Source: JAVKFF01 sp040226215 (lineage in GTDB: Bacteria; Pseudomonadota; Alphaproteobacteria; DSM-16000; Inquilinaceae). From it: a stretch of DNA of 24,747 nucleotides. Position 1 is the first letter of the stretch. Every line of letters begins with the position of its first letter. The notes under the pieces were generated by a model. That model made no database searches and was not told where the DNA came from. It worked only from the letters and a program-made list of their open reading frames with translations. The stretch lies in assembly GCA_040226215.1 (NCBI GenBank), contig JAVKFF010000115.1, forward strand, positions 1 through 24,747. Reading direction: 5' to 3'. Positions 7,248 through 15,130 of the stretch are shown here, piece after piece. Made by a program: the position numbers and the translations under genes.

Positions 7248-7844
7248 ATGGGACACCGCTTTGCGGAGCTCGCCTTCACCGGGCTGGTGCAGGCCGAGCA
7301 GGAACGACAGGGCAGCCGCAAGGCCTATGCCCGGGCAGAGGATGGGGAGCCGCATCACGATTGCCTGGGCGAGCGGGAGCGCGCCTTCATCGAGCGGCGC
7401 GACAGCTTCTACATCGCCAGTGTCGGCGAGACCGGCTGGCCCTACATCCAGCACCGCGGCGGCCCGCCCGGGTTCCTGCGCGTGCTGGATGGGCGGACCA
7501 TCGGCTTCGCGGATTTTCGCGGCAACCGGCAATACGTCACCGTGGGCAATCTGGCCGGCGACGACAGGGTGTCGCTGATCCTGGTGGACTACCGCGCCCG
7601 CCAGCGACTGAAGATCCTCGGCCGGGCGCGTGTCGTTGAGGCCGATGCCGCCGTCGCCCGGCGGCTGGCCGTGCCGGACTATCGGGCCGTCGTGGAGCGC
7701 GCGATGCTGATCGAGATCGCCGCCTTCGACTGGAACTGCCCGCAGCACATCCCGCGACTGGTGCCCGCGGCCGAGGCCGAGGCCACGATCGCCGCTCTCG
7801 AGGCGCGCATCGCGGCGTTGGAAGGCCGGCAGACGGGTCGCTGA
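7248..7844 (+). CDS. Pyridoxamine 5'-phosphate oxidase-fold FMN-binding protein
   Basis: A 198-residue protein with a split-barrel flavin-binding domain: AFIERRDSFYIASVGETGWPYIQHRGGPPGFLRVLDG, FADFRGNRQYVTVGNLAGDDRVSLILVDY, RLKILGRARVVE, and a C-terminal FDWNCPQHIPRLVP stretch usual for the broad 'PPOX family' of small FMN proteins. It is not PdxH; the family includes flavin reductases and F420/FMN-dependent oxidoreductases, and the substrate is unknown. A weak GGAAC precedes ATG7248, which is 28 bp after the cupin stop. It is last in the GST-led operon and is followed by a strong hairpin. A Glu/Ala coiled-coil-like tail (about 175-195) may help dimerisation. Confidence 0.88.
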   Translation: MGHRFAELAFTGLVQAEQERQGSRKAYARAEDGEPHHDCLGERERAFIERRDSFYIASVGETGWPYIQHRGGPPGFLRVLDGRTIGFADFRGNRQYVTVGNLAGDDRVSLILVDYRARQRLKILGRARVVEADAAVARRLAVPDYRAVVERAMLIEIAAFDWNCPQHIPRLVPAAEAEATIAALEARIAALEGRQTGR

Positions 7845-7851
7845 AACGCGA

Positions 7852-7881
7852 ACCGCCGGACCCCTCGCGAGGTCCGGCGGT
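7852..7881 (+). terminator. Strong stem-loop ending the gst-PPOX operon
   Basis: A perfect 11-bp inverted repeat, ACCGCCGGACC (7852-7862) with GGTCCGGCGGT (7871-7881), around an 8-nt loop. It lies 8 bp after the PPOX stop and before the convergent gene, so it may work in both directions. No T-run follows. Confidence 0.6.
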
Positions 7882-7910
7882 GGCGTGAAACGCGATGTCG
7901 GGTCGGTAAC

Positions 7911-9344
7911 CTACTGGTAGGTGACCGTCGCGCCCAGCATCTCGACCGCGGCGTCGGGATTGGTGATGCTCATCAGCATCATCGGGTTGACCGGGTTCGG
8001 CGGCGCCAGGTCGACCGTCAGCGTACCGCCCGGCGTCGCGTGGTCCTGCAGGAAGGCGATGATTGCGTCGAGGCCGGCATTGCCGGCGTTCGAGGTGACC
8101 ATGCCGCGCAGACCCTCGATCTGCTGGACGGCCATCTGCACGATCTCGTCCGGCGCCATGCCGGTCTCCTGCTGGCCCGCTTCCAGCGCCGTGCCGACCA
8201 GGCCGGCATCGGTGTAGGTCGCCGTGGCGCTGTTCAGCATCATGCCGAACATCGCCATCTCGGGGCTGTTGGCCAGCATGTCCTGGTCCAGGCCCGAGGC
8301 GTTGGCCGCCAGGGTGAAGGTTCCGAGATCGACCAGTTCCAGCAACAGGTTGCCGAGGTCGAGCGTGTCGCCGTCGAGCGCGTAGTCGAGCGCCATGTTC
8401 ATCGTCACCATGTCGGTGCCGAGAACGTCGATCGCCTCCTGGCCATCGGGGATGTCGTTGAGATCGATGACCATGCCGTCGACCGACATGTCGACGAAGG
8501 CCGGCGGCTGCTCGTTGAGCGAGGCCTGCCAGTCGATCCGGTTGACGGTCAGCGTGTCGATGGTGAACGTGCCCTCGGGCGTATCCAGCACGAGGCCGGA
8601 GACCGAGAAGCCGTCGTCGCCGATCGGCGAGGCGCTGTCATAGGACATGACGTCGCCCGACATGGCCGAGCCCATCTCGAAGAACTCGAACGCCGTGGCC
8701 GGCATGTCGCCGCCCGAACCGCCGCCGGAGCCCCCGGACGACGAACCGCCGCCCGAACTGCCAGCGCCGGAGGACGTGGCGCCATCGGTGCCGATCATCA
8801 CCGGGTCGGACTGCGCCGGGTCGGTGTAGACCTCCGAGATGTAGAGCATGGCCTCGGGAAAGCCGGCGGAGCTGGAATAGGTGCCTACCCAGATGTCGTA
8901 GGAACCGCTCTCCGGATTGTCGAAGATGATGCCCGCCTGCAGGCCGTTGAAGTCGTCATTGCAGGTCACCGAGCCGTCCGGCGTCATGACCGCCAGCGTC
9001 GTGTCGGCGCTGGAGTCGACATAGATGTTGAGCGGAAAGACGTCGCCGGCGGTGTAGTTCAGCGTCACGTCCGGTGCCTCGGCGATATTGCCCCAGCAGC
9101 CGTCACCGAGCGTGGAGGCGTCGACATTGCCACCCGCCTGGAGCTCGACGCCCCACGGATCCTCCGCATAGCCGGTCTCCAGCGTCACCTCGCCATAGCT
9201 GGCGGGCGGCAGGTCCGACGAACCGCCTGCGTCGTCCGGGCCCTTTTGCGCCAAGGCCGGACCGGCGACCAGAAGGGCCAGCGCACTTGCGCCAAGACAC
9301 AGCTTCGTGCTGCGGATACTGAAAATCATCGCATCCATCCTCAT
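7911..9344 (-). CDS. Secreted two-domain protein of unknown function
   Basis: A 477-residue protein that begins with a Sec signal peptide (hydrophobic core LGASALALLVAGPALA, cleavage after ALA about residue 32). Residues about 50-180 form a beta-rich domain (DVTLNYTAGDVFPLNIYV, SSADTTLAVMTPDGSVTCNDD, SGSYDIWVGTYSS) of the pre-peptidase or matrix type, with Cys83 and Cys128 as a possible disulfide. A Ser/Gly linker (about 189-214) follows. The C-terminal 260 residues repeat beta-strand patterns (TFTIDTLTVNRIDWQ, DTLDLGNLLLELVDLGTFTLAANASGL) that recall the YdgA/DUF945 kind of long periplasmic protein; I am not certain of that. Strongly acidic. Three Met codons within six residues leave the exact start open (9344, 9338 or 9329). 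No membrane anchor was seen; probably periplasmic or extracellular. Confidence 0.75.
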   Translation of the reverse strand: MRMDAMIFSIRSTKLCLGASALALLVAGPALAQKGPDDAGGSSDLPPASYGEVTLETGYAEDPWGVELQAGGNVDASTLGDGCWGNIAEAPDVTLNYTAGDVFPLNIYVDSSADTTLAVMTPDGSVTCNDDFNGLQAGIIFDNPESGSYDIWVGTYSSSAGFPEAMLYISEVYTDPAQSDPVMIGTDGATSSGAGSSGGGSSSGGSGGGSGGDMPATAFEFFEMGSAMSGDVMSYDSASPIGDDGFSVSGLVLDTPEGTFTIDTLTVNRIDWQASLNEQPPAFVDMSVDGMVIDLNDIPDGQEAIDVLGTDMVTMNMALDYALDGDTLDLGNLLLELVDLGTFTLAANASGLDQDMLANSPEMAMFGMMLNSATATYTDAGLVGTALEAGQQETGMAPDEIVQMAVQQIEGLRGMVTSNAGNAGLDAIIAFLQDHATPGGTLTVDLAPPNPVNPMMLMSITNPDAAVEMLGATVTYQ

Positions 9345-9440
9345 CGTTGATGTTTTTGCTACCAGACGTGCGGTGTGGCTCTTGGGAAAAGCGGCGGCAC
9401 CCTAGCACAGCCCCCGTCGGGACCGGGAGTCTCAGAATCA

Positions 9441-10358
9441 TTAATGTTCGCTTGTGACGGGAAAGTGACGGCGCCGTCCTTTCTGGCGGCTGATCGCCAG
9501 TCCCAGCAGCACCAGGCCGAGAGCCAGATAGGCGGCCAGTTCCGGTTCCTCCGCCAGCAGCAGCCAGCCCCAGAAGACGCCGAAGACCGGCACGAGATAG
9601 GAGACCTGGCTGGCGAAGACGGCACCCACGCTGCGGATCAGCGATACGCGGACCGCCTGGGCCAGGCCCGTCGGCAGCAGGCCCAGCAGCAGCAGCGCCC
9701 CCCAGGTGGACCAGCCGGGCGCGGTCTCCGGCAGCGGCGCCATCACCAGCGTCAGCGGCACCATGTAGAGCATGCTGGTAAGCAGGATCGCAGCGCTGAG
9801 TCCGGTGCTGGACGGGGCCCGGACCCAACGCGTCATCAGCGACGACAGGGCGTAGGAGACCGAGACGCCGATCAGCATGAGCTGGGCGACCACGGCGTCG
9901 GTGGTGCCGGCCAGCGCATCGCGCCCGACCAGCACGGCGATGCCGCTGAAGCCGACGAGGACGCCGATCGCCTTGCGCAGCGAGATGCGGTCGTCGCCGG
10001 TGAAGAAATGGTTGAGGGCGAGCGCCGCGAAGGGCCCGGCGCCGATCAGGATGGCCGACTGGCTGGCCGTCAGCGTCTCCTGCGCGGTGGCGCCGAGGCT
10101 GAACGGCAGGCTGGCGTTGAAGAAGCCGATCAGGGTGATCAGCGCCCAGTTGCGGCCGCCGCGGGGAAAGCGCGCGCGCATCGCCCAGGCGAGCCCGGTA
10201 AGGGCCAGCGCGCCGATAGCAAGCCTGGCGGTCGCCACGTGCACGCCCGGCAGCTCGACCAGCGCCACCTCGGTCCAGGTGAAGGTTGAGCCCCAGATGG
10301 CGCCGAGGGTGAGGAGTTTGGCGATGTCGCCGCGGTCGGCGGGTCGGATGTCGTTCAT
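9441..10358 (-). CDS. DMT-superfamily (EamA) transporter
   Basis: A 305-residue inner-membrane protein with about ten hydrophobic helices in two EamA repeats, the usual length of the family. The first repeat starts LLTLGAIWGSTFTWTEVAL and includes GFFNASLPFSLGATAQETLTASQSAILIGAGPFAALAL; the second starts at about residue 155 (LMLIGVSVSYALSSLMTRW) and ends with VSYLVPVFGVFWGWLLLAEEPELAAYLALGLVLLGLAI. A basic tail (RQKGRRRHFP) should face the cytosol. EamA proteins export metabolites such as amino acids or amines; the substrate is unknown. It is divergent from the Atm1-type gene. The gene to its left is on the same strand 96 bp further on and probably has its own promoter. Confidence 0.92.
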   Translation of the reverse strand: MNDIRPADRGDIAKLLTLGAIWGSTFTWTEVALVELPGVHVATARLAIGALALTGLAWAMRARFPRGGRNWALITLIGFFNASLPFSLGATAQETLTASQSAILIGAGPFAALALNHFFTGDDRISLRKAIGVLVGFSGIAVLVGRDALAGTTDAVVAQLMLIGVSVSYALSSLMTRWVRAPSSTGLSAAILLTSMLYMVPLTLVMAPLPETAPGWSTWGALLLLGLLPTGLAQAVRVSLIRSVGAVFASQVSYLVPVFGVFWGWLLLAEEPELAAYLALGLVLLGLAISRQKGRRRHFPVTSEH

Positions 10359-10448
10359 GGTCGGCCCGAACCTAGCAGCCGGGACGCGCGTGGCGAGCCG
10401 CCGATGGGGCAGTGCACCCCTGCCATGCGCGCAGACGCGAAATGTCTG

Positions 10449-10476
10449 TTGCTCGTGCCACTCCCGACGCTATCTC
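10449..10476 (+). promoter_or_regulatory. Candidate promoter for the Atm1-type ABC gene
   Basis: TTGCTC (10449-10454), a 16-bp spacer and TATCTC (10471-10476). It predicts transcription from about 10483, downstream of the earliest in-frame Met codons, and so favours translation from ATG10514 (or 10487). Confidence 0.4.
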
Positions 10477-10513
10477 TGAGTCCGTAATGGTGGGTGCCAG
10501 GCGGGCGATAAGA

Positions 10514-12364
10514 ATGGCGGGCAAGGACCGCAACTCCACCGGGCTCGATCGCGAGGCGATCCGGAGCCTGATCCCCTATCTGTGGCCGAAGGGCGAGAGG
10601 GGCATGCGGGCGCGCGTGGTCATCGCGCTCGCCTTCCTGGTGCTGTCCAAGATAGCCACCGTCTACACGCCGCTGTTCTTCGGCAACGCCGTTGACGCCC
10701 TGTCGCCCGCGGGCGAGGCGGCGGCCAACCTGGCGATCGCCCTGCCCATCGGCCTGATCCTCGCCTACGGCCTCAGCCGTGTGCTCGCCCAGGCTTTCGC
10801 GCAGCTCCGCGACGCCGTCTTCGCCCGGGTCGCCCAGCAGGCGATCCGGCGGGCCGCGCTGAACGTCTTCCGCCATCTCCACGCGCTCTCCCTGCGCTTC
10901 CACATGGAACGCCAGACCGGCGGCCTTTCCCGGATCATCGAACGCGGCGTGAAGTCGATCGAGAGCATGCTCTCCTTCATGCTCTTCAACGTGCTGCCGA
11001 CGATCCTGGAGATCCTGCTGGTCGCCGGTATCCTGTGGACCCTGTTCGACTTCTGGTTCGCCGCCATCACCATGGCCTCGGTGGTCGCCTATATCGCCTT
11101 CACCATGATCGTCACCGAGTGGCGGCTGAAGTTCCGCCGGCAGATGAACGAGAGCGACCAGGACGCCAACACAAAGGCGATCGACAGCCTGCTGAACTTC
11201 GAGACGGTCAAGTATTTCGGCAACGAGGACCACGAGGCCAGCCGCTTCGACCGCGCCATGGGCCGTTACGAGAAGGCGGCGGTGCGCTCGACCGAGAGCC
11301 TAGCGCTGCTGAATATCGGCCAGGGCGTGCTGATCGCCGTCGGCCTGACCCTGATCATGCTGATGGCGGCGAGCCGCATCCAGTCCGGCGCCATGACCGT
11401 CGGCGGCTTCGTGGCGGTCAACACCTACCTCATCCAGCTCTACCAGCCGCTCAACTTCTTCGGCTTCGTCTACCGCACGGTGAAGCAGGCGCTGGTCGAC
11501 ATGCACGCCATGTTCGACCTCCTCAACGTTGCGCCTGACGTCACCGACAAGCCGGACGCGCCGCCGCTCAGGGTCGAGGGCGGTCGGATCGAGTTCCGCG
11601 ACGTGCATTTCGGCTACGACCCGCGGCGGCCGATCCTCAAGGGCGTCAGTTTCACCGTGGAGCCTGGGCGCTCGCTGGCCATCGTCGGCCCGACGGGGGC
11701 GGGAAAGTCGACGATCTCCCGCCTGCTGTTCCGCTTCTACGACGCGGGCGAGGGCGCGATCCTGATCGACGGCCAGGACATCCGCGACGTCGGGCAGAAG
11801 AGCCTGCGCGCGGCCATCGGCATCGTTCCGCAGGACACCGTGCTGTTCAACGACACGATCTACTACAACATCGACTATGGCCGCCCCGGCGCCGGCCGCG
11901 AGGCGATCGAGGAAGCGGCGCGGCTGGCCCGCATCGAGGACTTCATCGCCACCCTGCCCGATGGCTATGACACCGTGGTGGGCGAGCGCGGTCTGAAGCT
12001 GTCGGGCGGCGAGAAGCAGCGCGTGGCGATCGCCCGCACGCTTCTCAAGGACCCGCCGATCATGATGTTCGACGAGGCGACCTCGGCGCTCGACACCCAT
12101 ACCGAGCGGGCGATCCAGGGCAATCTGGACGAGGTCAGCCAGGGGCGCACCACGCTGATGATCGCCCACCGCCTGTCGACGGTGATCAACGCCGACGAGA
12201 TCATCGTGTTGAAGGACGGCCAGGTGGTGGAACGCGGCCGTCACGACGCGCTGCTCGACCGGGACGGCGAGTACGCGACCCTGTGGCGGCGTCAGCAGGA
12301 GATGGATACCGACGACATCGCCGAGGAACGGCGCGCGGCACGGCGGGCTGCCCTGGCGGAGTAG
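10514..12364 (+). CDS. Atm1/ABCB-type ABC exporter (fused permease and ATPase)
   Basis: A half-transporter of 616 residues, the usual Atm1 length, which works as a homodimer in the cytoplasmic membrane. Residues about 30-330 hold six transmembrane helices including FHMERQTGGLSRIIERGVKSI and the strongly conserved NYETVKYFGNE-like stretch (here NFETVKYFGNE). The C-terminal nucleotide-binding domain has Walker A GPTGAGKST (about 392), the signature LSGGEKQRVAIART (about 496) and Walker B MMFDEATSALD (about 517), followed by IAHRLSTV. Family members export glutathione-linked persulfides or heavy-metal/GSH adducts and support cytosolic Fe-S or metal tolerance. The start was chosen at ATG10514 (MAGKDRN) because the family begins here and a candidate promoter lies inside the longer frame (10412). 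Two genes with copper-related features follow. Confidence 0.94.
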   Translation: MAGKDRNSTGLDREAIRSLIPYLWPKGERGMRARVVIALAFLVLSKIATVYTPLFFGNAVDALSPAGEAAANLAIALPIGLILAYGLSRVLAQAFAQLRDAVFARVAQQAIRRAALNVFRHLHALSLRFHMERQTGGLSRIIERGVKSIESMLSFMLFNVLPTILEILLVAGILWTLFDFWFAAITMASVVAYIAFTMIVTEWRLKFRRQMNESDQDANTKAIDSLLNFETVKYFGNEDHEASRFDRAMGRYEKAAVRSTESLALLNIGQGVLIAVGLTLIMLMAASRIQSGAMTVGGFVAVNTYLIQLYQPLNFFGFVYRTVKQALVDMHAMFDLLNVAPDVTDKPDAPPLRVEGGRIEFRDVHFGYDPRRPILKGVSFTVEPGRSLAIVGPTGAGKSTISRLLFRFYDAGEGAILIDGQDIRDVGQKSLRAAIGIVPQDTVLFNDTIYYNIDYGRPGAGREAIEEAARLARIEDFIATLPDGYDTVVGERGLKLSGGEKQRVAIARTLLKDPPIMMFDEATSALDTHTERAIQGNLDEVSQGRTTLMIAHRLSTVINADEIIVLKDGQVVERGRHDALLDRDGEYATLWRRQQEMDTDDIAEERRAARRAALAE

Positions 12365-12439
12365 GGCAGCCGGCGCGAACCCCGCCACGGTGTCGCAGGC
12401 GATTGTCGGCGGCGCCCGGTTGTGTCATGAGCCGGGGGC

Positions 12440-12871
12440 ATGAACGGCAAGGCACAGACGGGGCAGAAGCGCGGGCGCAGGCATCCCCGGCCGGGGCTGA
12501 GCGTCGCGCGGGCGCTGTTCGAGCTGTCGCTGCTCTCCTTTGTCATGCTGCCCTTCGCCCGGCCGCAGGCCATGGCCTGGGTCGAGAGCGGGACCGGCGA
12601 GTGGTTCCTGGCCGACAGCCTTCAAGGCAACCTCTGTCTGCCAGGTGGCGGTCTGCCGGACAGTGGCAGCGCGGGCGGGAATGCGCTCTGCGGTCTCTGC
12701 GTCATGCCGGCCGGCGGCCTCGGCCTGGCCGGCCAGGCGGGGTCGGTTCCGCAACCCATCGGCGCGACGACAGCCGAGGTGACATGCTTCCTCGCCAACC
12801 CGGTTGCGCCGGCCGACGACGCCCGCAATCGGCCGCCGGCCCGGGCCCCGCCCATACTTCGCGCCGCCTGA
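12440..12871 (+). CDS. Small Cys-containing DUF2946-like protein
   Basis: A 143-residue protein with a basic N-terminus, one hydrophobic segment (ALFELSLLSFVMLPFA, about 26-41), and cysteines in LCLPGG and ALCGLCVMPAGG. This layout (N-terminal anchor followed by a CxxC-like motif) recalls DUF2946 proteins, which are often next to copper-handling genes; the match is tentative. The C-terminus is Pro/Ala/Arg-rich and low in conservation. It begins 75 bp after the Atm1-type gene with GCCGGGGGC upstream, and precedes the PCu(A)C chaperone on the same strand, a context that supports a copper link. The coding call rests on codon bias and context and is moderately secure. Confidence 0.6.
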   Translation: MNGKAQTGQKRGRRHPRPGLSVARALFELSLLSFVMLPFARPQAMAWVESGTGEWFLADSLQGNLCLPGGGLPDSGSAGGNALCGLCVMPAGGLGLAGQAGSVPQPIGATTAEVTCFLANPVAPADDARNRPPARAPPILRAA

Positions 12872-12956
12872 TCCAAACCGGGTTCCCGAGCGGGGGCCGG
12901 GCGCCGACATGCGTCCCGGCTCCGGCCAGCCAGATCGCGAAGAAAGGCTTGCAGCC

Positions 12957-13445
12957 ATGTCCCTGTCATCCCTCCGCGTCGCCGCCATTGCCGGCGCCTG
13001 CGCCGCGGCTCTCGCCCTCGGCAGCGCCGCCGCGCACGACTACCAGATCGGCGATCTCGCCATCGCCCATCCCTGGAGCCGGGCGACCGCGCCCCGGGTG
13101 CCGAACGGCGTCGTCTACATGGCCATCACCAATAACGGCGCCTCCGCCGATCGCCTCCTCGGCGCCGCCGGGGACGCGGCCGAGCGCATGGAGTTGCATA
13201 CCCACAACATGGTCGACGGGGTGATGCAGATGCGCCCCGTTGAGGGGGGCATAGAGCTGCCGCCGGGCGAGACCGTCCATCTCGAGCCCCATGGCCTGCA
13301 TGTCATGCTGATGGGGCTCGCGGCGCCGCTGGTCGAGGGCGAGCGGATCACCGTCATCCTGACCTTCGAAGCGGCGGGCGAGATCGCCGTCGAGGCGGCG
13401 ATCGAGGGGCCGGGCGCGACGCTCGATCTCCGCCACGACCACTGA
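12957..13445 (+). CDS. PCu(A)C-family periplasmic copper chaperone
   Basis: A 162-residue protein with a Sec signal peptide (SLRVAAIAGACAAALALGSAAAHD, cleaved about residue 26). The mature domain shows the PCu(A)C pattern: HPWSRATAPRVPNGVVYMAITNNG, then the metal-binding series MELHTHNMVDGVMQMR and, further on, LEPHGLHVMLMGL, which supplies the H(M)x10Mx21HxM-type copper(I) ligands. The C-terminus is His/Asp-rich (DLRHDH). These proteins deliver copper to cytochrome c oxidase (CuA or CuB) in the periplasm. The start was set at ATG12957, which places the signal peptide at the N-terminus; the frame is open upstream, but that part has no signal or family match. No Sco or cox genes are in the window. 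Confidence 0.92.
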   Translation: MSLSSLRVAAIAGACAAALALGSAAAHDYQIGDLAIAHPWSRATAPRVPNGVVYMAITNNGASADRLLGAAGDAAERMELHTHNMVDGVMQMRPVEGGIELPPGETVHLEPHGLHVMLMGLAAPLVEGERITVILTFEAAGEIAVEAAIEGPGATLDLRHDH

Positions 13446-13491
13446 GCGGTGACCGCCGGGCGGTGTGCCCCGAAGCGGTGCCTCGGCAGGC

Positions 13492-14385
13492 TCAGCGCTG
13501 CTCGGCGGTGCTCACCAACGGCGTGATCGAGCGCGCGACGAGGTGCAGGTAGAAATTGCCGAACTGGCCGCGCCGCTCGCCGCGCACCAGCACCGGCGGG
13601 CCGCCTTCGGTGAGGGCGGCGAACCACACCCGCATGGCCATGCGGCCGGGGTCGTCGTCGGGCCGGTTGTAGCGCCAGAAGCTGGAAGAGGACGGGTCGC
13701 GGAAATGTCCGGACACCGGGATGATCCGCGCCTCGCACTCGACCGCGAAGCCGCTGTAGCCGCCCACCGACGAGCCGTCGATGGTGGTCGGCCGGATGCG
13801 CAGGAAGGCGATGTCGAAGCGCCTGGTGCCGTCGAAGATCTCCTGCCGGGGCGGGCAGTGCTCGCCATCGGTCACCAGGGCGGCGCCGACGATGGCCGAG
13901 AGCGGGTCGAGAGCGCCCAGGAGATCCTCGTCCGGGACCGGCGTCAGGCCGGGGCGTGGCGGCTCGAGCGTGGCATAGGCACGCCCGTCGCTGCCATACT
14001 GGATGGTGCGGGTGGCGAGGTCGCCGTCGGCGTCCACCTGGAAGGCCCAGCCGTCGGGGCTCAGCCGCTCGGCCGCCCGGTCGATGGCGCCAGTCGCGCG
14101 CATGGTCGCCGTCCAGTCGCCCAGCAGGCTGAGGATGCCGCGGGTCTCGCCATTCAGCAGGATGTCGTAGCGGTCCGGCCAGGCATAGACGTCCGCCTGG
14201 AAGCCGGCCATCAGGAAGCCCGAGGAGTAGAGATCGTAGTCGAGCACGAGGCGCTGGCCCGGCGTCTGCTGGGGCTCGACGGCGCGCGATTCCTGGGCGA
14301 TGGCCGGCGCGGCGGACATGGCGATGCCCAGGCAGGCGGCGAGAAGCGCGGCACGGCGCGCCTGGCGATGAGATGGCGTGGGCAT
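13492..14385 (-). CDS. DUF3108 domain-containing exported protein
   Basis: A 297-residue protein with a signal peptide (HRQARRAALLAACLGIAMSAAPAIAQ). The mature part follows the DUF3108 pattern: LVLDYDLYSSGFLMAGFQADVYAWPDRYDI near the start, DGWAFQVDADGD, PPRPGLTPVPDEDLLGALDPLSAIVG in the middle, and RRFDIAFLRIRPTTID and SGHFRDPSS further on. DUF3108 proteins are periplasmic or outer-membrane associated with no settled function. The start was set at ATG14385 with GGGGGAACC just upstream; an alternative GTG lies 21 bp further out. It converges with the PCu(A)C gene (46 bp apart) and faces rpmB across 392 bp. Confidence 0.88.
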   Translation of the reverse strand: MPTPSHRQARRAALLAACLGIAMSAAPAIAQESRAVEPQQTPGQRLVLDYDLYSSGFLMAGFQADVYAWPDRYDILLNGETRGILSLLGDWTATMRATGAIDRAAERLSPDGWAFQVDADGDLATRTIQYGSDGRAYATLEPPRPGLTPVPDEDLLGALDPLSAIVGAALVTDGEHCPPRQEIFDGTRRFDIAFLRIRPTTIDGSSVGGYSGFAVECEARIIPVSGHFRDPSSSSFWRYNRPDDDPGRMAMRVWFAALTEGGPPVLVRGERRGQFGNFYLHLVARSITPLVSTAEQR

Positions 14386-14503
14386 GGTGAGGTTCCCCCG
14401 ATGCACGGCCGAGCCTTCGACAGATCCTTGACTAGGCAGGGAATGTGGCGCCGCTTGGACCGGCGTTGGACCACCGTGCGGCAGCGCAAAAGCAGGTGGC
14501 GGT

Positions 14504-14533
14504 CAGGTGGAGCCGCGTCGGCGGTTCCACCTG
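14504..14533. other. Strong intergenic stem-loop
   Basis: A 13-bp stem, CAGGTGGAGCCGC (14504-14516) with GCGGTTCCACCTG (14521-14533), one G-T wobble, around the tetraloop GTCG. It is unattached to any gene end: the neighbours start away from it on both sides. CAGGTGG is also present 11 bp upstream as a direct repeat. Read leftward, a TTTT follows 12 nt after the stem, so a transcript from that strand could end here. Confidence 0.6.
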
Positions 14534-14615
14534 GTTGTTGACAAGCCGCGCCAGATGCCAGGCCTGCGGGAGCGATGCCCGGCCGTGATGGGAGGCAGAC
14601 CTGCCCGGCGGCGGC

Positions 14616-14645
14616 TTGACGCGGCGGGCCAGCTTCGCCTATATC
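14616..14645 (+). promoter_or_regulatory. sigma70-type promoter for rpmB
   Basis: TTGACG (14616-14621), an 18-bp spacer and TATATC (14640-14645), the best promoter match near a housekeeping gene in this window. Transcription from about 14652 would give a leader of about 125 nt before ATG14778. Confidence 0.6.
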
Positions 14646-14777
14646 CCCGCGTCCGCTGGCGAGCCCGATGCTCTCCGGCTCCAGGAATTGTTGCCCGGCG
14701 TGGCCCTGACGGCGCTTCCCGACGAAGCGATCCCGAGCGCCCCCGCCGGACGACCGAGTGAACAAGGGATTTCGACG

Positions 14778-15065
14778 ATGGCTCGTCGCTGTGAACTGAC
14801 CGGCAAGGGCGTGCAGGCCGGCAACAACGTGTCGCACGCGCAGAACAAGACCCGCCGCCGGTTCCTGCCCAATCTGCAGACGGTGTCGCTGCTCTCTGAC
14901 CGGCTCGGCGAGACGGTGCGCCTGCGCCTGTCGACGCGGGCGATCCGCACGGTGGAGAAGCGCGGCGGCATCGACGGCTACGTGATGTCCGTGGCGCCGA
15001 CCAGCCTGCCGGCATCGCTGCGCCGCCTGCGCAAGCGTCTCGAGGCGGCCCAGGCCACCGCCTGA
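14778..15065 (+). CDS. rpmB: 50S ribosomal protein L28
   Basis: A 95-residue basic protein of the large ribosomal subunit. It opens with MARRCELTGKGVQAGNNVSH followed by AQNKTRRRFLPNLQ and LGETVRLRLSTRAIRTVEKRGGID, the standard L28 core, and has the C-terminal extension seen in alphaproteobacterial L28. Only one cysteine (Cys5) is present, so this is the non-zinc-binding form. The start is fixed by homology at ATG14778; a weak AAGGGA is 11 bp upstream. A recognisable promoter precedes it and a hairpin terminator follows, so it is probably a single-gene transcript, without rpmG next to it. Confidence 0.97.
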   Translation: MARRCELTGKGVQAGNNVSHAQNKTRRRFLPNLQTVSLLSDRLGETVRLRLSTRAIRTVEKRGGIDGYVMSVAPTSLPASLRRLRKRLEAAQATA

Positions 15066-15130
15066 GCCTGTGCCCGGTCGCCGGCCAACAGCAGGACCGG
15101 CCGGTCGGGACGAGACGGCCCGCATCCAGG

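Larger units (their letters stand above)
14386..14777. other. Gene-free stretch between the DUF3108 gene and rpmB
   Basis: These 392 bp hold no supported gene. They contain a 13-bp hairpin at 14504-14533 and the rpmB promoter at 14616-14645. TTGACA at 14538-14543 and TTGACT at 14428-14433 have no -10 at the proper spacing. No clear promoter for the leftward DUF3108 gene was found. Confidence 0.6.

Noticed and set aside
8040..9350. Rightward 436-codon frame opposite the secreted two-domain protein
   Set aside because: No signal peptide or domain pattern; the minus-strand frame has a signal peptide and structured domains.
15095..15106. 12-bp palindrome GACCGGCCGGTC after rpmB
   Set aside because: Short all-GC palindromes are expected by chance here; the longer hairpin at 15131-15163 is the better terminator.
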